Positions 21,109 through 31,192 of a stretch of 64,000 nucleotides of DNA are shown piece by piece; within the stretch, counting starts at the first letter, position 1, and each line of letters begins with the position of its first letter. The DNA is from Nemertoderma westbladi (Eukaryota > Xenacoelomorpha > Nemertodermatida > Nemertodermatidae): NCBI GenBank assembly GCA_032718475.1, contig JAUCBJ010006810.1, positions 62,001-126,000 of the forward strand, given 5' to 3'. Position numbers and translations under genes: made by a program. The notes under the pieces are model-generated. The model was not told where the DNA came from. It saw only the letters and a list, made by a program, of their open reading frames with translations, and made no database searches.

Positions 21109-24100
21109 TTAGTGTGCTGCCTCAAGGAGGCAACACTTGTTGACTGGTCGACGGTAAACCTTCCCTGAAGCCTTCCGTAGACTCACGGTGCGAACGTGAC
21201 CATCCTCGCTGTCGTGGGTCCTAACCACACAAGCCATGTCCCAGTCTCCCTTCTGTAATGTGTCATCGGTCACGATGACAAGGTCTCCCAACTGTAGATC
21301 GCGGTACTCTTTGTTCCACTTTCTCCTCTGTCTTAACGTGGGTAGGTACTCTCGTACCCAACGGTTCCAATACTCGTTCTTACACCGCTGAGCGACGATA
21401 TATGGGTTACGTAAGTCTCCCTCGCCGATCTCTCCCAACGGGTCTCGGACAGTTACTGGGCCTACGCCCAACAAGTGGTTTGGCGTGAGGGCCTCCAGTG
21501 ACTTCGGGTCATCGGTGGTAGCCACCAGGGGTCGTCCGTTAACAATGGTTTCGACCTCGGTGAAGATGGTTCTCATCGCATCTTCTGTCACTACGTGTCC
21601 GTGTGTAATGGCCTGAATGTGGCGTTTCACCACGCCCACCATAGCCTCCCAAACACCGGACATATGAGGGGCATAGGGTGTGTGAAACGACCACTCGATT
21701 CCCAGTTCTTGGGTCTTCTCTACCGCCCCCTTGACAAAGGCCTGTTGTGCTCCTTCTAGTTCATGTTCAGCACCGACGAAGTTGGTTCCGTTGTCCGAGG
21801 AGATCTTCTTCGGTTCACCTCGGCGCGCAATAAAGCGCCGCAATTCGTTGAGAAACGCTGCTGCTGAAGCATCTGGTACTAGTTCGAGTGCTATAGCCCG
21901 CGTGGCGTAGCAGACGAATATTATTCCATACCCCTTTCGCATGGTCTTGAGTACTCGTCGAGTCCATCGAACGTATAAATCGATGGGGCCGAACATATCC
22001 ACCCCTGTGTGGTGGAACGGTACGAGTCCCGCCGTTACCCTATCTTTCGGTAGTTGCGCCATCAGCTGTTCTAGCCGTCTATGCCATATCTTCTTACATT
22101 TAATGCAACCGCTGAGGATCTTCCTCACAGTTTGCCTGAGTCCAGTAGCGGTGAAGCGTTTACGCACCGCCACAATCGTCGCATCCTTACCCTCATGCGC
22201 GATGTCACAGTGTGTCTGCCACACCACTTGGTTCAGGGCTGTGGAGCCCGCAGGTAATATCATGGGCTGGCTTGCCACTATGAAATCCTTGGCGTTCGCC
22301 AACCGGGCCACGGATGCTACCATGATATCATCCTCCAACTGGGGTGCTAACTTTCGTAGCGGACTGCTCTTCTGTACAGGCTTACCCTCCCTGAGCCTCC
22401 TCCACTCCTCAGGGTAAGCTCGGGCCTGTACGTAGGTCACTACCATCCTCTCTGCCTCCTGTAGAGGCAACCTGACGGGTACGGTCTTGGTTATTCGGTA
22501 CTTAGCTAAGGCTATGAACCAAGCCACCCTGTTGATCGTCCTCCTCCACGTTGAGGACTTGTCTATGATCCTATCAATCCGGGTGTCTCTGACCGCCGGT
22601 GTGGTCACCATGGAGCACACCCGGACCTCCGGATCCGCTTTCAGAAGCTCCGATGCGTTGGCCTCTGGGAACAAAGGCCAGTCCTTCCTGTTGGGTAGGA
22701 AAGCCGGCCCGTGCTGCCACAGGTCCTCTTTCTGTTCGAAGGGGACCTCTAGGCTCCCCCTCGATACAAGGTCAGCTGGGTTCTGGTCAGTGGGACAGTA
22801 ACCCCAATCACTAACCTCTGTTAGGGTGCGGATATAGTCCACCCGGTTGGCGACGAATACTTTGAATCGCCTACTCGGGTGGCTGATGTATAGCACCACC
22901 GTGGTGGCATCAATCCAATATCTCACTAGTACGATGCACCCCAGGGCCCTTATAACCTGGGCCATCTGCACGGCCAGTACCGACGCCATTAGTTCTAGGC
23001 GCGGTATGGTGGCCTGTGCTTTGGGTGCTACCCTTGCTTTGCTATAGACCAGACGTGGGCGGTATTTGGCTGACTGCTGATGCAAGTAAGCAACTGCCCC
23101 ATACCCCACGCTGGAGGCGTCCGCGAACATATGTAGCTCTACAGCTGCCATGTCCCCGTTTGGGAAGTAAGGCCGTGGGATAATGAGACGGGATATTTGT
23201 TCCAGGCTCATTAACCAGGCGTTCCACCTGTCGGCCATCCTGGCAGACACCGGAGCATCCCACGCTCCACTGTCTAAAGTCACCTCCCTCAGAATCTGTT
23301 TTCCTACAAGTATGTTTGGTGCCACAAGGCCCAGTGGGTCATATATCCGTGAAATGAAAGACAAGTAGGCCCTCCTCGTATGTACCACCTGAAGAGGAGC
23401 CTTAAACTTGTATTCTAGAACGTCTGAGGCTTTCTCCCAGGAGATGCCCAGTACCCGAGAGTCTGGCTTACTCGGGTCTGATGTTACCAGTGCCGAGGTG
23501 GTCTCCGGGTTGGCACAGTCTGGTGGGATGTATGAGGCCGGCTGCCCCATATCTCCCCCCAGGAGGTCGCCATTGTCATCGTCGGCGCTCGGGTCTGATA
23601 CCTTTCCCTCTTCCTTGTCCATCGCATACATGAACTTGGGCGAGTTGGAGCGGAACTTGGTAAGGTTGAAACCGCCCGTGGAAAGGCAGTTGTGGGCCGT
23701 GATGGCCAGCTGGATGAGGTCGGCTTCGGAGTTACCCGACTTCATCCCATCGTCAACATAAAAATCGTTTGTTATAAAGTCTCTCACTGGCGGAGCCACC
23801 GACTCACTCGTGGTAGTGCGTCGTAGTGCTGTGGTGGCCACACACGGAGAACACTTAGCCCCAAAGATATGTACCAACATCTGGTACACCTCCGGCGCCG
23901 TGCCCAGCTTATCCCCACTATACCACAGGAAATGCTGGCTGTCCGCGTCGTCTTCATAAACGAAGACCTGGTGAAACATGGCCTCTACGTCACAGGTGAA
24001 GGCGTAGAGGCCCATGCAGAACCTTAGCAGGATGTCAACCCCGCTATTGAAAACATTGGGTCCCTCTAATAAGTAGTCATTAAGCGATTTACCCAAGTAT

Positions 24101-25245
24101 TTCGCCGCTGCATCGTTGACCAACCGCAGCTTGGATGCCCCTTTGGTAACGTGTAGGGGCAGATAGTAAGTTCGAGGAGACTCGGGTGCCCCCGCCGTGA
24201 GTTTACGGGCCCACCCTTTGTCTATATACTTCTGAATCTGTTTCTCAACAAATTCGTGTTTGTCAGGCTGTTTAGTCAATGACTGTTTGAGTCGGTTAAG
24301 TCTCATCTCCGCCATAGTTCTATTGTTAACCAAGGGTACTGCTCGATCTTTCCAGAGCATTGGAGCTGAGTAATGCCCGCCGCTCAAGATCATCTCCCTG
24401 TTCAGTACATCGGTCGATATCTTGTCCGCCTGTGAGGCGCCCACGGCTGGGTTATATAAGCCCTCGGTGTCTATATCATAGAGCCTTTCTAGGTCGCGTC
24501 TGGTTTCTTCCTCCCGCTCTCGAACCTCCTCCAATGTGAGTTCCGAAGACTCGGTGGGGTCCCCTTTCCCGGCCATGGTGAAGACCGGTCTAGCCAGCCC
24601 TGCACTGTGTCTGTCGGGCTGCTCATCGATGTCTTTTACGGGTCCCGTCATACACCAACCATATGGGGTTAGCATGACCTGAGGGTCCCTTTCGGGGTCT
24701 GGTCCTTCGATGGTAGGTTGCAGTAGCCGGTGAGAACCTGGGCAATCTATACCAATAAGTACTGATACATAGGGTACATCCAGGTCATTGGGTATGTTAA
24801 AGTTCAGTCCTTGGGCGTATGTGTATTGCTGGATTTCATCGGCCGAGGGCCGGTCTGCCGGTACGTTGAGCTCGGGTAGAATCCGAGCCTCAACAAGGTC
24901 CGACTTATATTGGGAATATGTCACAATGGATTTTAATCGACATAGAATCAAGTCGTACTCTACGTCTCTGTCCGGATTAGCGATGGTACAGAGTTGCATA
25001 AATGCCTTCCTTCGTTTAACTTGAAGGCGGTCTGCAACCACTCTGTCCATCATCGTTATCGCTGAACCTCCGTCTAAGAGCCCCAAAGTGGTTACCTGCT
25101 GACCGCGGTTATCACATACCGCTAATGCAACAATCCTCAGGTACACATAGGGTTTAATCTTCGGTGGTTTCCGCAACCTCCGTCTCATGGGAAAGACAGG
25201 GAAGGCCACCTGTTTATCGGCCACCCTCTCCCCCGCTGTCCTACT
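21109..25245 (-). CDS. pol: BEL/Pao pol polyprotein (protease, RT, RNase H, integrase)
   Basis: An uninterrupted frame of more than 1371 codons. In order: A17-type aspartic protease with LLDGGS (Asp about residue 51), reverse transcriptase with YVDD at about residue 490, RNase H with MFADASSVGYGAVAYL, an integrase zinc-binding HxxxH..CxxC segment (CIKCKKIWH), integrase catalytic residues in GVDMFGP, SSDNGTNF and SGVWEAM (D,D,E), and a BEL-type C-terminal DUF5641-like domain ending at a TAA. The first Met is at 25224, but the frame is open to the Maverick junction at 25245 and matches the gag frame at 45808. The pol was therefore the 3' part of a gag-pol frame and now lacks its promoter-proximal half. 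All catalytic motifs are present. Confidence 0.95.
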   Translation of the reverse strand, partial: SRTAGERVADKQVAFPVFPMRRRLRKPPKIKPYVYLRIVALAVCDNRGQQVTTLGLLDGGSAITMMDRVVADRLQVKRRKAFMQLCTIANPDRDVEYDLILCRLKSIVTYSQYKSDLVEARILPELNVPADRPSADEIQQYTYAQGLNFNIPNDLDVPYVSVLIGIDCPGSHRLLQPTIEGPDPERDPQVMLTPYGWCMTGPVKDIDEQPDRHSAGLARPVFTMAGKGDPTESSELTLEEVREREEETRRDLERLYDIDTEGLYNPAVGASQADKISTDVLNREMILSGGHYSAPMLWKDRAVPLVNNRTMAEMRLNRLKQSLTKQPDKHEFVEKQIQKYIDKGWARKLTAGAPESPRTYYLPLHVTKGASKLRLVNDAAAKYLGKSLNDYLLEGPNVFNSGVDILLRFCMGLYAFTCDVEAMFHQVFVYEDDADSQHFLWYSGDKLGTAPEVYQMLVHIFGAKCSPCVATTALRRTTTSESVAPPVRDFITNDFYVDDGMKSGNSEADLIQLAITAHNCLSTGGFNLTKFRSNSPKFMYAMDKEEGKVSDPSADDDNGDLLGGDMGQPASYIPPDCANPETTSALVTSDPSKPDSRVLGISWEKASDVLEYKFKAPLQVVHTRRAYLSFISRIYDPLGLVAPNILVGKQILREVTLDSGAWDAPVSARMADRWNAWLMSLEQISRLIIPRPYFPNGDMAAVELHMFADASSVGYGAVAYLHQQSAKYRPRLVYSKARVAPKAQATIPRLELMASVLAVQMAQVIRALGCIVLVRYWIDATTVVLYISHPSRRFKVFVANRVDYIRTLTEVSDWGYCPTDQNPADLVSRGSLEVPFEQKEDLWQHGPAFLPNRKDWPLFPEANASELLKADPEVRVCSMVTTPAVRDTRIDRIIDKSSTWRRTINRVAWFIALAKYRITKTVPVRLPLQEAERMVVTYVQARAYPEEWRRLREGKPVQKSSPLRKLAPQLEDDIMVASVARLANAKDFIVASQPMILPAGSTALNQVVWQTHCDIAHEGKDATIVAVRKRFTATGLRQTVRKILSGCIKCKKIWHRRLEQLMAQLPKDRVTAGLVPFHHTGVDMFGPIDLYVRWTRRVLKTMRKGYGIIFVCYATRAIALELVPDASAAAFLNELRRFIARRGEPKKISSDNGTNFVGAEHELEGAQQAFVKGAVEKTQELGIEWSFHTPYAPHMSGVWEAMVGVVKRHIQAITHGHVVTEDAMRTIFTEVETIVNGRPLVATTDDPKSLEALTPNHLLGVGPVTVRDPLGEIGEGDLRNPYIVAQRCKNEYWNRWVREYLPTLRQRRKWNKEYRDLQLGDLVIVTDDTLQKGDWDMACVVRTHDSEDGHVRTVSLRKASGKVYRRPVNKCCLLEAAH
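25240..25245. repeat. Maverick target-site duplication, left (CCTACT)
   Basis: CCTACT precedes the left terminus and is repeated at 45803-45808. Six base pairs is the standard Maverick/Polinton duplication. Confidence 0.9.
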
Positions 25246-25550
25246 AGTAGTATAAGAAGCTATGAAACTCGACCAAGGTCACCCGTAGCCCATCATTACC
25301 ATCCATTTCTACTCCTTCCTCCAATCAGAAGCCACCATTTCAACCATTAGCTGTGGTCGTTATTATTTCAACCAATCAGATGTCAGCATTTCATCCGTAA
25401 TCATGGTAACTTCTCAAGTTCCCGCTTATTCCGCTAGAGGCGTTATTAGTCACCCATCGCTACTCCTTCCTCCAATCACCAACCTTTATTTTACAGGTGT
25501 TCGGGTGTCTACACTTAGCATCAGGTAACTTCTACTATTTTTCAAATCGC
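25246..25550. repeat. Maverick left terminal inverted repeat
   Basis: 305 bp with no mismatch to the complement of 45498-45802. Inside it, subterminal modules of about 80 bp (ccaacctttattttacagg ... aaatcgcaatttttca) follow at 25551-25830 in an arrangement different from the right side. Confidence 0.97.
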
Positions 25551-26002
25551 TATTTTTCACCAACCATTGCATATTCATCTTCACATAGCCTAACCTCACG
25601 ATGCAAGGCTAGCCCCCAACCCATCGCTACTCCTTCCTCCAATCACCAACCTTTATTTTACAGGTGATCGGGTGTCTACACTTAGCATCAGGTAACTTCT
25701 ACTATTTTTCAAATCGCAATTTTTCACCAACCTTTATTTTACAGACTCTAGAGGTGTCTACAGGTAACTTCTACTATTTTTCACCAGTAACTAAATTTAA
25801 TTTTGCAATTTTTCAGATAACAAAATATTCAACAGGGTTCGAACTCGGGACCATTATAACTCCCCACATTTCTCCACTCACTCCCCCATCCAACCACAAG
25901 AGAAAAAGGCGATAAATATCCGAGTTATACCATACCCAATTCATCAACACTGGTAGCTGATGTTTATAAATAGCTTCTAGTTCCTTATCATAATTACTAT
26001 AG
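25551..26002. repeat. Maverick left subterminal repeats
   Basis: Modules containing aacctttattttacag, gtgtctacacttagcatcagg and taacttctactatttttcaaatcgc recur two to three times, sometimes truncated. The same modules occur on the right side at 45300-45497. No gene is supported here; the 83-aa ORF is repeat-derived. Confidence 0.8.
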
Positions 26003-26016
26003 CATAGAATACATTA
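26003..26016. repeat. LINE target-site duplication, left
   Basis: CATAGAATACATTA, repeated without change at 29775-29788, flanks the RTE-like LINE. Confidence 0.95.
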
Positions 26017-29000
26017 CTACTACTACTAGGATCGGCATGCTGCATTGCAGCTGCATTTTTAAGAATGCTGTGCCGGCTTGTCAACAAAATTGCACCGCCA
26101 CAACTCCCTATCACCCATGACATTTGCTAGATCATCCGCATCTTTAAGGCCAGTGTCCTTTAAGATGCGTCTCAAGAAAGTCATGGGCTGTCCACCATGC
26201 TTATTCACTCCATGAGGCTGCCAAAGTACAAGATTATGCACTGGCTGATCCTCACGGCGAAAGCAATGTCCTGCAAAGCGGAGGCGATTTTGTTCTAGTG
26301 TCAAGCTTGGGGGAACCAATGAGACACCTCCAATGTTATATAGTGTCTGGTTGGAGATGTGTGCATTGTACTTGACACAATGAACCCGGCGTAGCATTCT
26401 TGTGAATGTGCCATCCAGAGATTTGGTGTCCTCAGCAGTTAGAGCCCAGCATGGACTCCCGTAGAGGAGTACTGGAACTACGGCTGCTCTAAATAATTGG
26501 ACCTTAAGTTTCCGATTAATTCTCGGTGACTTCCAAATCCTGGAAAGCCTATTCAAGGCTGCCCATGCCTTTCCCTTACGTATTCGAAGGTCCTCACCTG
26601 ACTTCCGGATCCATGATCCCAGGTAACAGAAGTCGTCCACATGCTCAAGCATACCATCGTTTGAGCTTATGCTCATCCGATCAGAGACTTGCTGAGGACT
26701 TTCAAAGTTAACTGTCAGAATTTTGGTCTTTCTGGAGTTAATAAAAAGACCAACACTAGAAGCAGCATGTTCTAATGAGCTGAGGAGCCGTTGGGCTCCC
26801 TCTAATGATTCTGAGAGTACTCCTAAGTCATCAGCAAAGTCTAGATCAGTTAGGTACTTGGCAGGATTTCCTCGACTTCTGGAGCCAGTAGGTGGAGTTA
26901 TCATCACCCCATCATCATTATAATGATCTAAGGACATGCGTAGAACATAGTCAACCACAATAATGAACAAGAATGGTGCAAGTGTGTCTCCTTGGAGGAC
27001 GCCCCATAACACTTCAAATGGTTCTGTGTCACCGTCAACAGTAGACACAAATGTTGTCGAACCATCGTATACTGATCTGATTGCTGCAATAATTTCATCA
27101 GGAATCCCATATAATGAAAGTATGCTGAACATACGTGAGCGAGAGACTGAATCAAAGGCCTTGAAGAAGTCAACAAAGATAACAGCCAGATGCCTGTCTT
27201 TCTTTTTTGATAACTCTTCAATTATCCTTCTAAGTGCCAAAATGGGCTCCATGGTCCCACGACCTTTACGGAACCCATTCTGATTTCCACGGAGCAGTCT
27301 CTCAATGGGATCCCTGATGCGATTTAATAGAATCCTATTGTATAGCTTTGCAGCAATCGAGATCAATGAGATTCCCCGAAAAGAACCATAGAGTGTTAGG
27401 TTGCCCTTCTTGGGAACTGGCACCAACTTATTTGTTTTCATTTCTTGTGGGACTCTTGTTGTTCGGTACGTGTCTACTATGATGGGATAGATGAGCTTTA
27501 AACACTCAGGTATTTTAAAGACCTCAGGGGGAACACCATCTACTCCACTGGCACGATTGGTCTTAATGCTCTTTGCAGCAGCCTTCACTTCTGCAAAAGA
27601 GATATCGCCAATGGGAATATCTGGGAGTACAGACTCAGACACTTTTACTTCTATAAAGTTATCAGGCAATACCCTGTCATTATTGAGGAGCTTTTCAAAG
27701 TGGGCTTTCCAACCATTGAGGCGATCGGCTGGTGATTCAGCCTTAACCTTGGTGGTTGGTTGGCTTTTCCGCCCAGTAAGCAGATTGATCGATTTCCATG
27801 CCTGGGATGATTGCCTGCTGTCGTCAGCATCATTGATGGCATCAACCTGTTGGTTTATTAGCTCCTGTAGATTAGCAGAGTACTGCCTGTTCAGGGACCT
27901 AGATGCAGCCTTAACTGCATTCTTGGCCGCTGTAGTCTGTTTGAGTCGGGACTCTTTCTGCGCCTTATGAAGGTCATTTCGGCACTTCTGAATTTTGTTG
28001 TCAGTCCAGGGGGCCCTTTTCCTGTTTCGAGGGTATACAGGAACTGTTTCTGCAGCTGCTAACTTAACTGCTTCTGTAAAAGCAGTATAGCCCTCACAGT
28101 GATCTGCCGCCTCAGAGGCAAGAGCCTCATACCTGTTGCTCAGCTGTAGTGTGAAGCTGGATCTCACACTTGGCTGTTGCAACAGAGAGGACCAGTCATG
28201 CCGCGGCAAGGCAGATTTCGTTGTTCTGCTAGCACGCAGACTAAGTCTTACCTTGGCCACAATAAGGCGGTGATCACTGGAAAAGGGTCGAAGTGTAAGT
28301 GCATTACAGTCTTGTATAGAGCTCCTGTATTTCCTACGAAACAGAATATGGTCTATCTGGGACTTGTGACCACTGGGTCCACTATGAGTCCATAGCTTTC
28401 CAGTTCGCTTCTTGAACTGGGTTCCAGCCGAAAACAATCCATTTCCAGAGATAAAATCCTGAAGATGGACAGAATTTCGGTTAACACTATTGCTATAGAC
28501 CCAGGGCGATGTAGGTGATTGATGCAGACTTGCATTAAAGTCTCCCAGGAATGTTAAGAATGCATGCTGATCCACTCCATCAGTAGCTGCTTGTAGATTG
28601 TGGTAGAAATTTTCCACCTCCTCTACAGGGGCAACACTAGTTGGAGAGTAGCACACAATCAGAACCACCTTAGGAAACTTCTTAGCCAGTCTTCCAGAAC
28701 ATGAGAAGTGGCAACGGATGATGCGGTTAGAGATTTGGTCTATTTTGTCCAATGCTGCATGTGCAGTTGGATTCATCAATAGACCAATTCCACCATTGCC
28801 ACTATCATCTGCTGACGCGAGGGCAAGTCGCCAACCGCCCCCCATGTCCTTAATCAGAACCTCAACAGTCTGTCCAGTCTGCATTCGGTGCTCTTGAACA
28901 CTCACTGCGCTAAGAGAAAGCTTATCTGCCAAGGCAGTCAGCTCACCTTGTCGCATTGGGGACCCGAGTGTTAGGGTGTTTACTGAGGCTAGTCTTGTGA

Positions 29001-29774
29001 CTTGCCTCAGATTCACCAATGGCTTTGTTGGTCGGGGTGGAACATGAGAGTAGCCTCCAACTCCAGAATCCCTCTCCCCATCACAATCTGGCCTTCCTGG
29101 TGACCCAGGGTTTGGGCCAGAAAGGTCATCAGGAAAGGGATTCAAAGAATTGTTGGCTGCTCTCTCTCCAGTAGGGGGTGAGACAGGCAGCCGGTCAGGA
29201 GTTAACTGACGCCTGTGAGGCCGATTGTGCCCGGTAATTCCACTGGCCTCTAGTGGCCGGACCTCTGCATTGCTAATGTAATCCATAGTGGGGGTTGGGG
29301 GTGCTTTTTTGCCGAGTCAGCTCTCGGGGCAAATACCACACCCTGGTTTGCCATTCCACAGGGTGGGTGTCGCAATGGAGTCAGATATGAGGCCCATCAC
29401 CCATATCTACTCTGGCGCACATGACCCACCATTGGCTGTTGCAGCTCATCTGCTGGGTCATGCCCTGGACCCTTGCTGCCAGGTGCAGGTCGCAGTGAAG
29501 TGCTCTCAGAGTGGACATGATAACACTCTACTCCTGACCAGCCATTGGTAGCTTACCATCTGCCTGGCCAGGCCATATACCCCTGCAGCCAAGTATATGG
29601 GTCCTTAATCCAGGACCAAGGGCGTCCTTTATCCCAGAACGAAGGGGGTCCTAGTTACAGGACCAGATTTGCCCTAGTAAGAGGGTCTATGCAGCTACAG
29701 GTGGCACCTCCTTTATGCTGCATGGAGGTGGCAAGTTTTCTTGATCGATGACCTAGAATACCTGACCTGACCGA
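26017..29774 (-). mobile_element. RTE-like non-LTR retrotransposon, full-length or nearly so
   Basis: 3758 bp with a 14-bp target duplication. On the minus strand: a 488-bp leader, one long ORF, a 3' UTR of only about 40 bp and a (TAG)n tail (ctactactactagg on plus). A single EN-RT ORF with a very short 3' UTR and simple-repeat tail is typical of RTE-type elements; the clade is inferred. Fragments of the same family lie at 59442 and 62718. Confidence 0.9.
26059..29286 (-). CDS. LINE endonuclease-reverse transcriptase
   Basis: An intact 1075-aa ORF. Residues about 90-350 form an APE-type endonuclease (SVQEHRMQ; GDFNASLH; final SDHRLIVAKV). Residues about 560-860 form the reverse transcriptase (FRGISLISIAAKLYNRIL; FVDFFKAFDSVSR; GVLQGDTLAPFLF; catalytic DFADDL). 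A C-terminal domain ends with LRFAGHCFRRED and a GGQPMTFLRR motif common in RTE-like proteins. No RNase H is present. Such proteins nick target DNA and prime reverse transcription there. The first Met is the natural start, followed by a Pro/Arg-rich N-terminal 90 residues of unknown role. A TAA stop lies 42 bp from the 3' end. There are no premature stops. Confidence 0.93.
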   Translation of the reverse strand: MDYISNAEVRPLEASGITGHNRPHRRQLTPDRLPVSPPTGERAANNSLNPFPDDLSGPNPGSPGRPDCDGERDSGVGGYSHVPPRPTKPLVNLRQVTRLASVNTLTLGSPMRQGELTALADKLSLSAVSVQEHRMQTGQTVEVLIKDMGGGWRLALASADDSGNGGIGLLMNPTAHAALDKIDQISNRIIRCHFSCSGRLAKKFPKVVLIVCYSPTSVAPVEEVENFYHNLQAATDGVDQHAFLTFLGDFNASLHQSPTSPWVYSNSVNRNSVHLQDFISGNGLFSAGTQFKKRTGKLWTHSGPSGHKSQIDHILFRRKYRSSIQDCNALTLRPFSSDHRLIVAKVRLSLRASRTTKSALPRHDWSSLLQQPSVRSSFTLQLSNRYEALASEAADHCEGYTAFTEAVKLAAAETVPVYPRNRKRAPWTDNKIQKCRNDLHKAQKESRLKQTTAAKNAVKAASRSLNRQYSANLQELINQQVDAINDADDSRQSSQAWKSINLLTGRKSQPTTKVKAESPADRLNGWKAHFEKLLNNDRVLPDNFIEVKVSESVLPDIPIGDISFAEVKAAAKSIKTNRASGVDGVPPEVFKIPECLKLIYPIIVDTYRTTRVPQEMKTNKLVPVPKKGNLTLYGSFRGISLISIAAKLYNRILLNRIRDPIERLLRGNQNGFRKGRGTMEPILALRRIIEELSKKKDRHLAVIFVDFFKAFDSVSRSRMFSILSLYGIPDEIIAAIRSVYDGSTTFVSTVDGDTEPFEVLWGVLQGDTLAPFLFIIVVDYVLRMSLDHYNDDGVMITPPTGSRSRGNPAKYLTDLDFADDLGVLSESLEGAQRLLSSLEHAASSVGLFINSRKTKILTVNFESPQQVSDRMSISSNDGMLEHVDDFCYLGSWIRKSGEDLRIRKGKAWAALNRLSRIWKSPRINRKLKVQLFRAAVVPVLLYGSPCWALTAEDTKSLDGTFTRMLRRVHCVKYNAHISNQTLYNIGGVSLVPPSLTLEQNRLRFAGHCFRREDQPVHNLVLWQPHGVNKHGGQPMTFLRRILKDTGLKDADDLANVMGDRELWRCNFVDKPAQHS

Positions 29775-29788
29775 CATAGAATACATTA

Positions 29789-30094
29789 ATTCGACTATTA
29801 ATAATAATCGATTTCTTTTATCGATGTGACTGCTCGGACAACTAAGTTGAATAAGTTAGAATGACAGGGCTAGCATTGATCACGTTGCATCTGTTACATG
29901 TTACTGCTATTTCACTCTCTAACTCACGCTAATGTAATAAATTTAGCTGTACACGTTGCATCTGTTACACGAAGCTACTATATTCCTCACTGTAAGTCAC
30001 TCTGTTGTATTAAAGCAACCATATAAACAGAAGTTTTACATTTTAATAATCATTTATTTAGTTTTTATTTTTCAAAATAGTTTTCATTCTAATT
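29789..30094. other. Maverick sequence left of the first plus-strand gene
   Basis: About 300 bp between the LINE duplication and the 209-aa ORF. It holds two copies of cacgttgcatctgttaca (29880 and 29950), perhaps regulatory. No ORF. Confidence 0.5.
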
Positions 30095-30724
30095 ATGGAT
30101 TTATTTAAAAAAACTTCAAGCAATACTTGGAAATTTACATGTAATAAATATACCTGTAGTATTGTTTATGGCAAGTACTTTATATTACACTCACGCGATA
30201 GCAATGTAACAACGTGCTTCTCTTACCTGGATACACTCTACCTTCTAGATGTCTTAGAAATATTAATCAACCGACAAAAGGAATCACCAGTTTCAAGAGG
30301 TAATATTTATCCTAATATAGAATTTACAAGAGGAAAGTTAAATATTTCCACCTGTGTTATTACTGAAAACGTATATATTCAGAAGCAAGGCAAATGTCAA
30401 ATTCTAAACAAATCACTCATTAATTTATTGCTTCAGAGTAAGACAGAAATATTAGAATTGTTATCACCACCACTCGAAATAATAAATCAGTGTTCTGTTG
30501 TTAATTTAACCAACCCATCTTTTGTTGGTTTTGTAAGCAAATATAAAGGAACGACTTATATGGGACTATGGGAGATTTCAGCTAGATATTCTGATGCTAT
30601 TGGTCTTAGGTATTATAATGGGTTTAACTTAACAGCATCGGAAGTAAATTCATTGTGGTATGAATGGAATTATGAAATTAGTAACGAAGGTGTCTTTTCA
30701 GAGCTAGATAAACATACAAACTAA
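30095..30724 (+). CDS. Maverick orphan protein, 209 aa
   Basis: I do not recognise the family. The protein starts MDLFKKTSSNTWKF, contains several Cys in the first 45 residues (CNKYTCS; TTCFSY), a hydrophobic LYLLDVLEILI helix at about 48-58, and an aromatic-rich second half (LWYEWNYE). There is no signal peptide or transmembrane span. It is the first gene on the plus strand and its codon bias is AT-rich like the neighbouring polymerase, so it belongs to the Maverick rather than to the host. Its stop lies just upstream of the zinc-finger frame that leads into the polymerase. A replication accessory role is plausible from position only. Confidence 0.6.
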   Translation: MDLFKKTSSNTWKFTCNKYTCSIVYGKYFILHSRDSNVTTCFSYLDTLYLLDVLEILINRQKESPVSRGNIYPNIEFTRGKLNISTCVITENVYIQKQGKCQILNKSLINLLLQSKTEILELLSPPLEIINQCSVVNLTNPSFVGFVSKYKGTTYMGLWEISARYSDAIGLRYYNGFNLTASEVNSLWYEWNYEISNEGVFSELDKHTN

Positions 30725-31082
30725 TACTATAAACAACAAACTTTCTAAACATAACTATTTATCTCATCTAAAGTCGCATTTCCATGGTTATTCTTGTTTT
30801 AAGTGTCACGTTTTTACACCTAAAGAAGAAATTTGTAAACGACATGAATCAACTACGGGATGCAAAGAAATGAAGTTTTGCGTGTATGAAAAAACTTGCC
30901 CTACTTGTAATAAAGAGTATTTATATGAGAATTATTTACGTCACGACTGTCACCAACGTTATTATCATGTTAGACCACCACGATGGAACCAAAACAATAC
31001 TGTCGCATCTAGAAAAAGACTGAAATCTGGTCAAGGTCCATCAATTTTAGCATCGAACGAGCCGCACACAATAACCGTTTAG
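30711..31082 (+). pseudogene. N-terminal zinc-finger part of the Maverick polymerase, out of frame
   Basis: The frame is open from 30711. It encodes paired Cys/His motifs (YSCFKCHVF...CKRHE..GC; CPTCNKEYLYENYLRHDC) and a basic RKRLKSGQGPS stretch, as at the start of Maverick polymerases. The polymerase frame is open only from 31013, and the two frames overlap at 31013-31082. A single-base frameshift in that interval would explain the break. The first ATG in this frame is at 30870, but family pattern suggests an earlier start or spliced leader. Confidence 0.6.
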
Positions 31083-31192
31083 AAATCTATGTTTACAATC
31101 TTCCGAATGATGAAGATTTTCCTGATATTCATTCGTCGATACTAAAAATTCTGCCACACATTAAAAACTTATTATTAGGAAAACTTAGCGAA

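Noticed and set aside
21941-23761. Plus-strand ORFs of up to 158 aa within the BEL pol region
   Set aside because: Complementary-strand shadows of the intact pol frame.
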